Positions 1 to 5,866 of a stretch of DNA of 7,617 nt are shown here, one piece after another (position 1 is the first letter of the stretch; every line of letters begins with the position of its first letter). Both the position numbers and the translations under genes were made by a program. This DNA comes from Nitrospirota bacterium (GTDB lineage Bacteria > Nitrospirota_A > Leptospirillia > Leptospirillales > Leptospirillaceae): contig JAKCCY010000127.1 of assembly GCA_021838765.1 (NCBI GenBank), forward strand, positions 1 through 7,617, read 5' to 3'. A model generated the notes under the pieces. That model did no database searches. It was not told the origin of the DNA and saw only the letters and a program-made list of their open reading frames with translations.

Positions 1-111
1 TCTCAAGCCCGTTTCTCCTGTCAAAAATGCGACCACACCATGAATGCGGATCTCAATGCCGCGTTAAACATTGCTCAAAAGGCGAAAATCAACCCGCCTA
101 TCGCAGTCTGA
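1..111 (+). CDS. tnpB: TnpB-like RNA-guided nuclease of an IS200/IS605-type element, C-terminal fragment (5' end outside window)
   Basis: The first 36 codons are the end of a TnpB (IS605 OrfB) protein and finish with TGA at 109-111. The visible part has the second CxxC of the zinc ribbon (CQKC, residues 7-10 of the fragment). It is followed by the typical RuvC-III block NADLNAALNIA, whose Asp is the last catalytic acid of the RuvC fold. This arrangement is the hallmark of TnpB C-termini. In this family the protein is an RNA-guided DNA endonuclease encoded within IS200/IS605 or IS607 elements; the guide (omega) RNA is made from the 3' end of the gene and the adjacent element end. The N-terminus and any partner TnpA lie left of the window, so it is not possible to say whether the whole protein is intact. 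Family assignment is firm; activity is unknown. Confidence 0.9.
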   Translation, partial: SQARFSCQKCDHTMNADLNAALNIAQKAKINPPIAV

Positions 112-132
112 ATTGAATGCTTGAACTGCAAA

Positions 133-163
133 CCCCCCACTACAGCAAAAGCTTAGTGGCGGG
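133..163 (+). other. Strong hairpin just downstream of tnpB, candidate omega-RNA or right-end structure
   Basis: Starting 21 bases after the tnpB stop, the arms CCACTA-c-AGC (137-146) and GCT-TAGTGG (151-159) pair around an AAAA loop. A run of C at 133-136 can extend the stem with GGG at 161-163. TnpB elements carry their omega RNA scaffold over the gene end and element end, and IS200/IS605 ends fold as hairpins, so position and shape fit. The exact element boundary and the guide start cannot be read without another copy of the element. Confidence 0.4.
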
Positions 164-640
164 TGGTTGATGTGTTCGGAATGCTAATTGCGGATTCGCC
201 ATTTTTTTACCGTTTTCAGGCTGTTGATCCGCGTGGAGTCCTTGCCGCTCATTCAATGAGGCTGGGAGCTCGATCCCGCTTTTGGCTTTTCCCGTTTTTC
301 TCCTTGCGGGATGAATTCTCACATCAGCTTCTGAGGGGCTGTGGATAAATATGTGGATATTGATTGTTTCGTAACATGGAACAAGTGCATAGGGCTCTAT
401 GTATAAAATCTGGTCACTTTTGGGAGATGGGATAAAAACCTGTCAAACACTCAAGCCGCTTCTTTTTTTAAGACTTTTGGGTTCTAAAAGTTTCGAGGAT
501 GGATTTTAAAATCAGTGATCAATAAAGGAGACTTTTATTTTCATCAAACCGACAAAAATGTTTGTGGCGGCTCCCTTCATTCTCCCTTCATCATCCTCCT
601 TCAATTTTTAGCAAGAACTGGATAATATTAAAAGACTTGA
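164..640. other. Long stretch without a convincing gene
   Basis: Open frames here are short, lack ribosome binding sites and have no recognisable protein features. The stretch holds a 7-bp inverted repeat ATCCCGC/GCGGGAT (273-279 and 306-312), two DnaA-box-like sites (340-360), a small CATAG/CTATG hairpin near 390-403, and three AT-rich palindromes: ACTTTT/AAAAGT (473-491), GATTTTAAAATC (502-513) and AATAAA/TTTATT (521-540). An AAGGAG at 525-530 has no properly spaced start codon. The left part may still belong to the tnpB element; no far boundary is visible. Confidence 0.6.
340..360 (-). promoter_or_regulatory. Tandem DnaA-box-like sites
   Basis: TGTGGATAA at 340-348 is an exact reverse complement of the DnaA-box consensus TTATCCACA. 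TGTGGATAT at 352-360 matches 8 of 9 in the same orientation, 12 bases away. About 110-200 bases downstream are several AT-rich palindromes. Two sites can occur by chance and no replication gene is nearby, so binding is only a possibility. Confidence 0.3.
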
Positions 641-743
641 TCATGGGCGTGGCAAACATCGGGAAATGGGATGCAGCCTCTCCAGGCATATGGCCTGATT
701 TGGGGGTCCGGAAGACCGGAAACCGGGTCGTTCGACTGCATGG
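641..743 (+). promoter_or_regulatory. Structured leader resembling a cyclic-di-GMP-I (GEMM) riboswitch aptamer
   Basis: The segment GGCAAAC (651-657), short hairpin, GGGATGCAGCC (668-678) resembles the GEMM core GGCAAACC, stem, GGGACGCAAAGCC. Further on, AACCGGGTCGTT (721-732) resembles the conserved 3' strand AGCCGGGTTGCC. Between them lie two good hairpins: CAGGC/GCCTG (683-697) and TCCGG-AAGA-CCGGA (707-720). An outer helix TCATG/CATGG (641-645 with 739-743) can close the roughly 100-nt fold, the usual GEMM size. In favour is the context: the next gene on this strand makes c-di-GMP. Against it, two A residues of the GCAAAGCC motif are missing, the first stem is only about 3 bp plus a mismatch with a GGGA loop, and the aptamer lies 200-300 bases from the gene start. 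A GATAAT at 621-626 could be a -10 box just upstream, but without a good -35. Pattern-based call only. Confidence 0.33.
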
Positions 744-820
744 ACTCATGTTGTGTGGAAAACGGTATTCAAACGGATCGAAGAATGTTAACCGTCTGGC
801 GAACCTTGCAGGATTTTTCT

Positions 821-846
821 GGCTCTTCGGAGTCCAAGTTTTCATT
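821..846 (+). terminator. UUCG-capped hairpin with short T tract, possible weak terminator or expression platform
   Basis: GGCTC (821-825), a TTCG loop and GAGTC (830-834) form a 5-bp stem with one G-U pair and a very stable C(UUCG)G cap. It is followed by CAAGTTTTCATTT. The T tract is broken and starts a few bases late, so termination would be inefficient. Its place between the putative aptamer and the diguanylate cyclase gene suggests it could be the switchable part of the leader, but this is inference. Confidence 0.25.
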
Positions 847-958
847 TCGGCCCGTTTGGGCCATCCGGCACCTCCTGTCTTCAGGAAGAGGTGAGGGGAT
901 CAAGTCTTTCGTTTGTCCATGAGACCATCTCCAAACAATAAACTTGCTCCTGGCATGA

Positions 959-3310
959 TTGGTTGATGGAGGCGTGGGGTTCCTTTCTTGGATGAATCAG
1001 TTCTTTTATTTCTTGTTTCCGGGTGGGGAGAATAATCATGGCTTTACCAAATTGAAAGAAGGATATTCTGCGTCACACACTCTCTTCCCAATCCGATTGA
1101 CCCGTAGATCTCTTTTTTTGGGGAACTTCCTGGTTCTTTATGTTTATTTGGTTCTTGTTTTTTGTGTTGGATTCTTTTTTCCCCACTTTTCTCCCTTTTG
1201 GCCTCCCGCTGCCGTTGCCGCTTTTGCCATCCTGGCTTACGGGTTCAGATTGGCGCCAGGAGTTTTTCTGGGAGCCTTTTTGGGCAATGCTTTCATTCTG
1301 CACTGGTCTGTTGTTGAATCCCTCCTGATTGCCTCCGGAAATACCCTGGGCCCGCTGCTGGGTGCCAGATTCCTCCACCGTGGGAATCCTTCGTGGAACG
1401 GGTTCGGGACAGTCAGGGATGCGCTCAGATTCCTTGGTGGAATGGGTGTTCTCGGGAGTGGCCTGACTTCGATGATTGGAGCGCTGGTCCTTGTTGACCT
1501 TTCTCCAGGTGGCCATGAACCGACGCTGCTTGCGGCATGGCTTGCCTGGTGGACAAGCGATTCCTGCAGCATCTTCATGTTTACTCCGGCCATTTTTGTC
1601 TGGAGTTTTCCTGAGAGGGATGTTCGATCTATTGAATCTTCTGCGCCTTCGAATATCGTCATCAGTGCCCTGATCTTGTCCATTTTATTTGTGGGCGGGA
1701 TCATCTATTTTTTCCCCGGCCTGCCGGAAATGACAAGCCTTGGTCTGACTGGCCTGTTTCTGCCGATTCTTGTCTGGGTTGCGATGACGCGTTCCCAGCG
1801 GACGGCTTTTTCTCTTCTGGCGTTTGTCCTTTTCCTGCAGTTTGGGGCAACAGCCATGGGTTTTGGTCCTTTTGCCCACCTCGTGAAGAATCCACAAGAT
1901 GCAATGATCGGCATGGAGCTTCTCGGAATGATGACCGGATTTGCTGTCATTCTGGTCAACATATTGACCCTTGAAAGACAAGCGGCGATGAATCAGCTGG
2001 AACAGATGAACTACACCCTTGAGTTTAGGGTTGAAACCCGGACAAAAGACCTTGATCTGAAAACAAGGGAGTTGGGGGCACAGCTCCATTTCCGTCAACT
2101 TCTTCTGGATTCTCTTCCTGTCCCGGTTTTTGTCGCGGATTCAGGGGGGCGTCTTGCTCTTTCGAACCAGAAACTTGGTGAATTGTTTGGTGTTCCTTCA
2201 TCTGATCTTCTGGGAAAGCCGGTGAGTGAGCTTTTCGATTCCGGATTTTGTGAAATGGCTCTGGATCGTCCAGATTCTTTTCCGGATTCCCCTGAAGGGG
2301 AGAGGGAAGATCTCATCATGCTTTCAAACGGGAAGAAGCGGACATTTATTGCAAACAGGGTCTGTATCCAGAGCCCGCTTCGGGGAATGATCGTTTCCCT
2401 CCAGGACATCTCTGAAAGAGTTTCTCTGCAAAGAAGCATCGAGGAAAGGGAGCAGCTTTTTCGCCTGATCGTCGAGACGCTTCCTCTTCCCATGATCATT
2501 TCAAGAAAAAGCGATTCAGTGCTCCTGTATGCCAATCCTTCGGTAGGGGAGCTGTTTCAGATTGATATCGGATTATGGATTGGAAAACCTCTTCTTCCAT
2601 TTTGGGGAGAGAGCTATGACCGGGACCTGTTTCTCTCTGAAGTTCGTCAGAAAGGTGTTGTCATTGACCGGGAATTTGAACTGAAAATGCCATCGGGGGA
2701 AAGGCTCTGGATGGCGTTGTCCGGCGGTTTTTCCCAGATTTCAGATGAAGAGGTTCTGATCGTTTCTTTCAGGGATATCCATGAGGACAGGCAACGGCAG
2801 ATGACTCTTCATCAGGAAATCCGGACGGATTTTCTCACTGGCCTGGGAAACCGCAAGGATTTGCAGGAAACGCTTCCGTCAGCTATTGTTCGGTCCAAAT
2901 TTCTTGTCGTGTGCATTCTGGATCTGGACGATTTCAAGGAGGTTAACGACCGTTATGGCCATGCTGCAGGGGATTTTCTGCTCAAGGAAGTCTCGCAGAG
3001 GATGCGCTCCTCCCTTCGCGCCGGAGATTATGCGGCAAGACTGGGAGGGGATGAGTTTGTCCTGATCCTGGAAAAGATGGAGTCAAGGGAGGATCTGTCC
3101 AGGTTTCTGGGCAGATTCAGGAACATCATTGAACGTCCGATATCTCTTCCTCAGGGCGAAGTTGTTTCTATCGGATTGAGTCTTGGGCTTACGATCTGCC
3201 GGGAAGGGGATGCCGACCCGGATCTTCTGATGAGGCAGGCAGATGAGGCCCTCTATCAGGTCAAGTCTCAAAAAGGATCCAGAGATTGCTGGTGGAAGAG
3301 CTATTCCTGA
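959..3310 (+). CDS. Membrane diguanylate cyclase, MASE1-PAS-PAS-GGDEF
   Basis: This 783-residue frame encodes a sensor enzyme that should condense two GTP into cyclic di-GMP at the inner face of the membrane. Residues about 50-335 are a MASE1-type multi-helix membrane sensor with the FSPFWPPAAVAAFAILAYG signature. Residues 338-378 are a charged coiled-coil linker. Two PAS domains follow (about 380-487 and 500-610), then GGDEF from about 618. The active-site loop GGDEF (696-700) is intact, and an inhibitory I-site RAGD (687-690) sits exactly five residues upstream, so product inhibition is expected. The N-terminus is uncertain. ATG 959 has no Shine-Dalgarno; ATG 992 has only a distant GTGGGG; TTG 1052 overlaps the stop of a five-codon ORF that has a good GGGGAG site, and would give 752 residues starting shortly before the first membrane helix. 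The input ligand is unknown. The gene ends inside a perfect terminator hairpin. No EAL or HD-GYP domain is present. Confidence 0.93.
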   Translation: MVDGGVGFLSWMNQFFYFLFPGGENNHGFTKLKEGYSASHTLFPIRLTRRSLFLGNFLVLYVYLVLVFCVGFFFPHFSPFWPPAAVAAFAILAYGFRLAPGVFLGAFLGNAFILHWSVVESLLIASGNTLGPLLGARFLHRGNPSWNGFGTVRDALRFLGGMGVLGSGLTSMIGALVLVDLSPGGHEPTLLAAWLAWWTSDSCSIFMFTPAIFVWSFPERDVRSIESSAPSNIVISALILSILFVGGIIYFFPGLPEMTSLGLTGLFLPILVWVAMTRSQRTAFSLLAFVLFLQFGATAMGFGPFAHLVKNPQDAMIGMELLGMMTGFAVILVNILTLERQAAMNQLEQMNYTLEFRVETRTKDLDLKTRELGAQLHFRQLLLDSLPVPVFVADSGGRLALSNQKLGELFGVPSSDLLGKPVSELFDSGFCEMALDRPDSFPDSPEGEREDLIMLSNGKKRTFIANRVCIQSPLRGMIVSLQDISERVSLQRSIEEREQLFRLIVETLPLPMIISRKSDSVLLYANPSVGELFQIDIGLWIGKPLLPFWGESYDRDLFLSEVRQKGVVIDREFELKMPSGERLWMALSGGFSQISDEEVLIVSFRDIHEDRQRQMTLHQEIRTDFLTGLGNRKDLQETLPSAIVRSKFLVVCILDLDDFKEVNDRYGHAAGDFLLKEVSQRMRSSLRAGDYAARLGGDEFVLILEKMESREDLSRFLGRFRNIIERPISLPQGEVVSIGLSLGLTICREGDADPDLLMRQADEALYQVKSQKGSRDCWWKSYS
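1038..1055 (+). other. Five-codon ORF overlapping a possible TTG start of the diguanylate cyclase
   Basis: ATG 1038 is preceded by GGGGAG (1025-1030, spacing 7), the best ribosome binding site near the start of the cyclase gene. It reads only MALPN before TGA at 1053-1055. That stop overlaps a TTG (1052-1054) in the cyclase frame as TTGA, a geometry suited to translational coupling. It could equally be a chance start inside the coding region. Confidence 0.25.
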
Positions 3311-3335
3311 ACAGGAATAGCTAAAGATTTTTTTT
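3299..3335 (+). terminator. Rho-independent terminator of the diguanylate cyclase gene, overlapping both convergent stop codons
   Basis: AGCTATTCCTG (3299-3309) and CAGGAATAGCT (3312-3322) are perfect 11-base inverted arms around AA. They are followed after AAAGA by eight T residues (3328-3335). The cyclase stop TGA (3308-3310) lies at the top of the hairpin, and the argA stop (3321-3323) at its base. The T tract is the antisense of AAA/AAT codons near the end of argA. The opposite strand has no T tract after the hairpin, so it acts mainly on + strand transcripts. Confidence 0.85.
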
Positions 3336-4628
3336 CAGAATAAGGCTTTTTCTCTGATGGTTGTAGCTTTCTCTCCTGGAAGGGGGAAGCTCTTCCAGGA
3401 GACAGGGCGTAAATCCTCTTTCTGAAAACCAGTGTCCGGTTTGTGTTGAAAGCACGAAAATCGTTTTCATGCCCTCCTCCCTGGCTTTTTTTTCAAACCA
3501 GGAGAGAAGGTTCCCCGCCCTTCCACACCTTCTGTAATCGGGATGGACCGCAAGACAGGCAATTTCACCCATTTTTTCATCCGGAAAAGGATAGAGCGCT
3601 CCGCAGCCGATAATGTTCCTGTCTCTTCGTGTCACAGAGAATCGTGAGATATCTGTTTCGATTGTTTCCCGGCTTCTCCCCTTGAGAATTCCTGAGGCTT
3701 CAAGCGGGCGGATCATTTCAAGAATGCCGGGGATGTCATCAAGCGTTGCGGAGGAGATGGATTCAAAGGGGTCGGAAGAAATAAGCGTTCCGCATCCGTC
3801 TCTTGTAAAGAGCTCAAGCAAGAGGGCTCCATCCTGAAGCCGATTGACAAGGTGAACCCTATCGACCCCTGCCGAGACGGTATCGATTGCCCGAAGAAGG
3901 TGCTCTTTCTGGTTTTCTGAAAGGGAACTGGTTCCCAGAATGGTTTGGGCCTCCCGCGTTGTCAGCTCTCTTGCCTCTTCTCCCTTCCGTTCGGAAATCG
4001 CTTCTTCGTCCATGAGAAACAGAAGCTTTTGTGCACCCACCTCTTCTGCCACCTTCTGTGCGACATCCCTTGCGTCAAGAAAGAACAACTCTCCGGAAAG
4101 AGAGACTCCAAGCGAAGAGATCAGTACAATTTCTCCTGCTGCGATATGGGATTTGATGAACTCCGCACGAATATGGCGCGGGTTGCCTGCGAGGAAATGG
4201 TCGACTCCGTCGATAACACCTACCGGCTGGGCAATGACGTAATTTCCGCTGACGACTTTCAACTGGGCTCCGCTCATGGAGGAGTTGTCGCCCCCCCGTG
4301 AGAGGGCGGATTCGATCTCGAAGCGGACGCTTCCGACCGCTTCCCTGATGATACGGAGGATTCCCTCCGGTACAATCGGACCGGAGGAGTTTTGATCCAA
4401 CGACAGCTTATTTTTTTCCAGCATCTCTTTAATTCTGGAAGATGCTCCAAATACGAGAATCACCCCTATCCCGAGACTCCTTAAAAGGGCGACGTCGCTT
4501 GCGATGGAAGTGATCGTTCCATCGGACAGGGCTTCATCCTCCAGGCTGATAACAAAGGTCTGGCCCCTGAATCGGTGGATATAAGGTGATGATTCCCTGA
4601 ACCCTCGAATAAACTGTTCCTGATCCAT
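3321..4628 (-). CDS. argA: N-acetylglutamate synthase (amino-acid N-acetyltransferase), ArgA type
   Basis: The enzyme catalyses the first step of arginine synthesis: acetyl-CoA plus glutamate gives N-acetylglutamate, in the cytoplasm. It has the classical two-domain ArgA layout and length (435 residues here; about 440 in E. coli). Residues 1 to about 275 are an amino-acid-kinase fold, with GFRESSPYI at the start, FVISLEDEA and VVSGNYVIAQPVGVIDGVD. This fold carries arginine feedback in the family. The GNAT domain covers about 285-435, with ELFTRDGCGTL, DDIPGILEMIRPLE, GCGALYPFPDEKMGEIACLAV, the acetyl-CoA loop RRCGRAG (about 366-372) and HWFSERGFTP; these closely follow E. coli ArgA. I chose ATG 4628 because AAGGCAGGA lies just upstream. 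A GTG at 4643 would add five residues but has no binding site. A TCAATgatgATTGA palindrome 60 bases upstream could be an arginine-repressor site. The gene is convergent with the cyclase and divergent from the lipoprotein. No argJ is visible here. Confidence 0.93.
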   Translation of the reverse strand: MDQEQFIRGFRESSPYIHRFRGQTFVISLEDEALSDGTITSIASDVALLRSLGIGVILVFGASSRIKEMLEKNKLSLDQNSSGPIVPEGILRIIREAVGSVRFEIESALSRGGDNSSMSGAQLKVVSGNYVIAQPVGVIDGVDHFLAGNPRHIRAEFIKSHIAAGEIVLISSLGVSLSGELFFLDARDVAQKVAEEVGAQKLLFLMDEEAISERKGEEARELTTREAQTILGTSSLSENQKEHLLRAIDTVSAGVDRVHLVNRLQDGALLLELFTRDGCGTLISSDPFESISSATLDDIPGILEMIRPLEASGILKGRSRETIETDISRFSVTRRDRNIIGCGALYPFPDEKMGEIACLAVHPDYRRCGRAGNLLSWFEKKAREEGMKTIFVLSTQTGHWFSERGFTPCLLEELPPSRRESYNHQRKSLILKKNL

Positions 4629-4688
4629 TTTTCCTGCCTTCACGGGATGGACTGCTTTTTTGTCTGCATCTGCCCAAGTCTAGCAGAA

Positions 4689-4702
4689 TCAATGATGATT
4701 GA
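4689..4702. promoter_or_regulatory. Palindrome in the argA-lipoprotein intergenic region, possible ArgR-type operator
   Basis: TCAAT (4689-4693), GATG and ATTGA (4698-4702) form a perfect 5-base inverted repeat with a 4-base centre. The bacterial ARG-box half sites are TGAAT/ATTCA with the same 4-base spacing, so this differs at one symmetric base per arm. It lies about 60 bases upstream of the argA start. No arginine repressor gene is in the window, so the assignment is tentative. Confidence 0.3.
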
Positions 4703-4828
4703 GTACCCGATGCCTTGCAAAAAGGAGATCTTCCAAGACAGAATGGTGCAAGAGCATTTGGGGAAGTATTTGTCGGCTTTTTGGGGAATCAGTCTCAATT
4801 GTTGCGGCAAAGGCGGGGAGGCCATTCT

Positions 4829-5476
4829 TTGCGAAATATTGGTCGTTTTTTTTATATTGGGATCTTTTGTGCTTTTTTAGCCGGTTGCGCCTCTTCAGAT
4901 GGGGGATCTCCCGACAGGAATCTTTTGCTTGACCAGAAATCGACACGGTTTTATGTCATTCAGGTTCCGCAGCCAAAACCCCCGGATCACCTCATTCTGG
5001 TGGGCTACTCCGCTTTTACGACGGATCATCGGATCAGTTTTACTGAATTTCTTCGATTGTCTATTCCTCCCCATTCCCCTGGGCATTACTATCTGACCAA
5101 CTACTCGCGGACGGTTGAGTATGCATCGACTGCCCATCCTGGCCCTGGATGGGTTCATCCATTTTTTGGCCATCCTTATCGCTATCGCTACCAGGGAGAT
5201 CTGGTGATGATCGCTTCGCAATGGGCCAAAATTCAGCAAAAGCGGGAGAAAAAGATTGTCAGGGAAGAAAAGGCCGAGAAACGGGCCGCTGAGATGTCGA
5301 CGGAGAAGAAAGTCACCGGACCCGATGGCGGAGAGGTGATCCAGGCGGACGAACATTCCCTGACGGAGGTGCTCCCATCAGGGGCCTATATCGTCCATCC
5401 GAAGCGCGAACTGGTGAGGAGAGGTCTTTACTGGAACGGGAGGGGATGGGTTCCTGTCATCACTAACGGTCACTGA
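4829..5476 (+). CDS. Putative lipoprotein of unknown function
   Basis: I do not recognise this family. The chosen start is TTG 4829, because GGGGAGG (4815-4821) lies 7 bases upstream. It gives a textbook lipoprotein signal: R2 and R6, a hydrophobic stretch FFYIGIFCAFLAG, and a lipobox LAGC with the lipidated Cys at residue 20. An upstream in-frame ATG (4715) would add 38 residues before the signal and is unlikely. The mature part (about 195 residues) starts with a Ser/Gly/Asp-rich linker. It then has an aromatic, Pro-rich segment with PGHYYLTNY and HPGPGWVHPFFGHPYRYRY, a charged Lys/Glu-rich helix likely to be coiled coil (roughly residues 135-160), and a tail ending VHPKRELVRRGLYWNGRGW. Asp is absent at position +2, so transfer to the outer membrane is expected if this is a Gram-negative. 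It diverges from argA and converges on the cupredoxin gene 11 bases away, so it is probably transcribed alone. Confidence 0.75.
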   Translation: MRNIGRFFYIGIFCAFLAGCASSDGGSPDRNLLLDQKSTRFYVIQVPQPKPPDHLILVGYSAFTTDHRISFTEFLRLSIPPHSPGHYYLTNYSRTVEYASTAHPGPGWVHPFFGHPYRYRYQGDLVMIASQWAKIQQKREKKIVREEKAEKRAAEMSTEKKVTGPDGGEVIQADEHSLTEVLPSGAYIVHPKRELVRRGLYWNGRGWVPVITNGH

Positions 5477-5487
5477 TCGAAATGAGC

Positions 5488-5853
5488 TTAGGGGGAAGGA
5501 GTCCCGACCAAGACGACCCCCCGGGCTGTTTTGGGGTGGAAATCTCCAAAGAATGAATAGGTCCCTTTTGGTAGTGGGCGAATCGGAACCCGGATAGTCT
5601 TGTGCGGAAGGACGAGAATCTCGAACTCAAGGTCATAGCTTTCAAACTCTTCCGGATGGTTGTCCTTGTTTTCAAGGACGATCACAAATTTTTTGTCTGG
5701 AAGAACCGATATCTTTGCCGGAGTAAACCGATGATTCTGAAGGGTCAGCGTTACATTTTCGCTTGTGCCGGAGAACGCTGTTCCCGGCAGGATGACCATC
5801 AGGCCTATGCCCAGAAGGGCTGTCCAGCCGGTCCTTTTTGGGTATCCGGTCAT
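5488..5853 (-). CDS. Secreted cupredoxin-fold protein linked to an FTR1 iron permease
   Basis: This 121-residue protein has an N-terminal signal sequence (WTALLGIGLMVILPGTAFSG, cleavage likely near residue 28) and one cupredoxin-like beta domain. The landmarks are FTPAKISV, ENKDNHPEEFES (61-72) and FFGDFHPKTARG (101-112), which match the small EfeO-type cupredoxin domains often encoded with FTR1 permeases. The role is probably periplasmic iron or copper handling, or oxidation feeding the permease. The normal type-1 copper Cys and Met are absent; only His66, His84 and His106 could bind metal, and Glu/Asp residues are plentiful. So electron transfer by a blue copper site is doubtful, although this loss seems common in FTR1-linked members. 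ATG 5853 has AGGA upstream at suitable spacing, and the gene begins 13 bases after the permease stop, so the two are cotranscribed. It is convergent with the lipoprotein gene. Confidence 0.82.
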   Translation of the reverse strand: MTGYPKRTGWTALLGIGLMVILPGTAFSGTSENVTLTLQNHRFTPAKISVLPDKKFVIVLENKDNHPEEFESYDLEFEILVLPHKTIRVPIRPLPKGTYSFFGDFHPKTARGVVLVGTPSP

Positions 5854-5866
5854 AACTTTTCCTGAC

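Noticed and set aside
140..348. Short opposing frames of about 60 codons on both strands
   Set aside because: They overlap the tnpB-end hairpin, have no start signals and no recognisable features.
562..894. 110-codon open frame on the plus strand
   Set aside because: No ribosome binding site, no domain-like sequence, and it overlaps the structured leader; composition looks non-coding.
950..966. Sigma-54-like TGGCATG...TTGAT before the cyclase
   Set aside because: Spacing is one base too long and the essential GC of the -12 element is GA.
1237..2098. Long minus-strand frames opposite the cyclase
   Set aside because: Antisense shadows of a clear MASE1-PAS coding frame, with no binding sites or family features.
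3940..4301. 100-118 codon plus-strand frames inside argA
   Set aside because: Antisense shadows of a well-conserved ArgA coding sequence.
4715..4828. N-terminal extension of the lipoprotein from ATG 4715
   Set aside because: It would place 38 residues before the signal peptide; TTG 4829 has the ideal binding site and spacing.
5477..5487. Terminator between lipoprotein and cupredoxin genes
   Set aside because: No stable hairpin with a T tract was found in the short gap.
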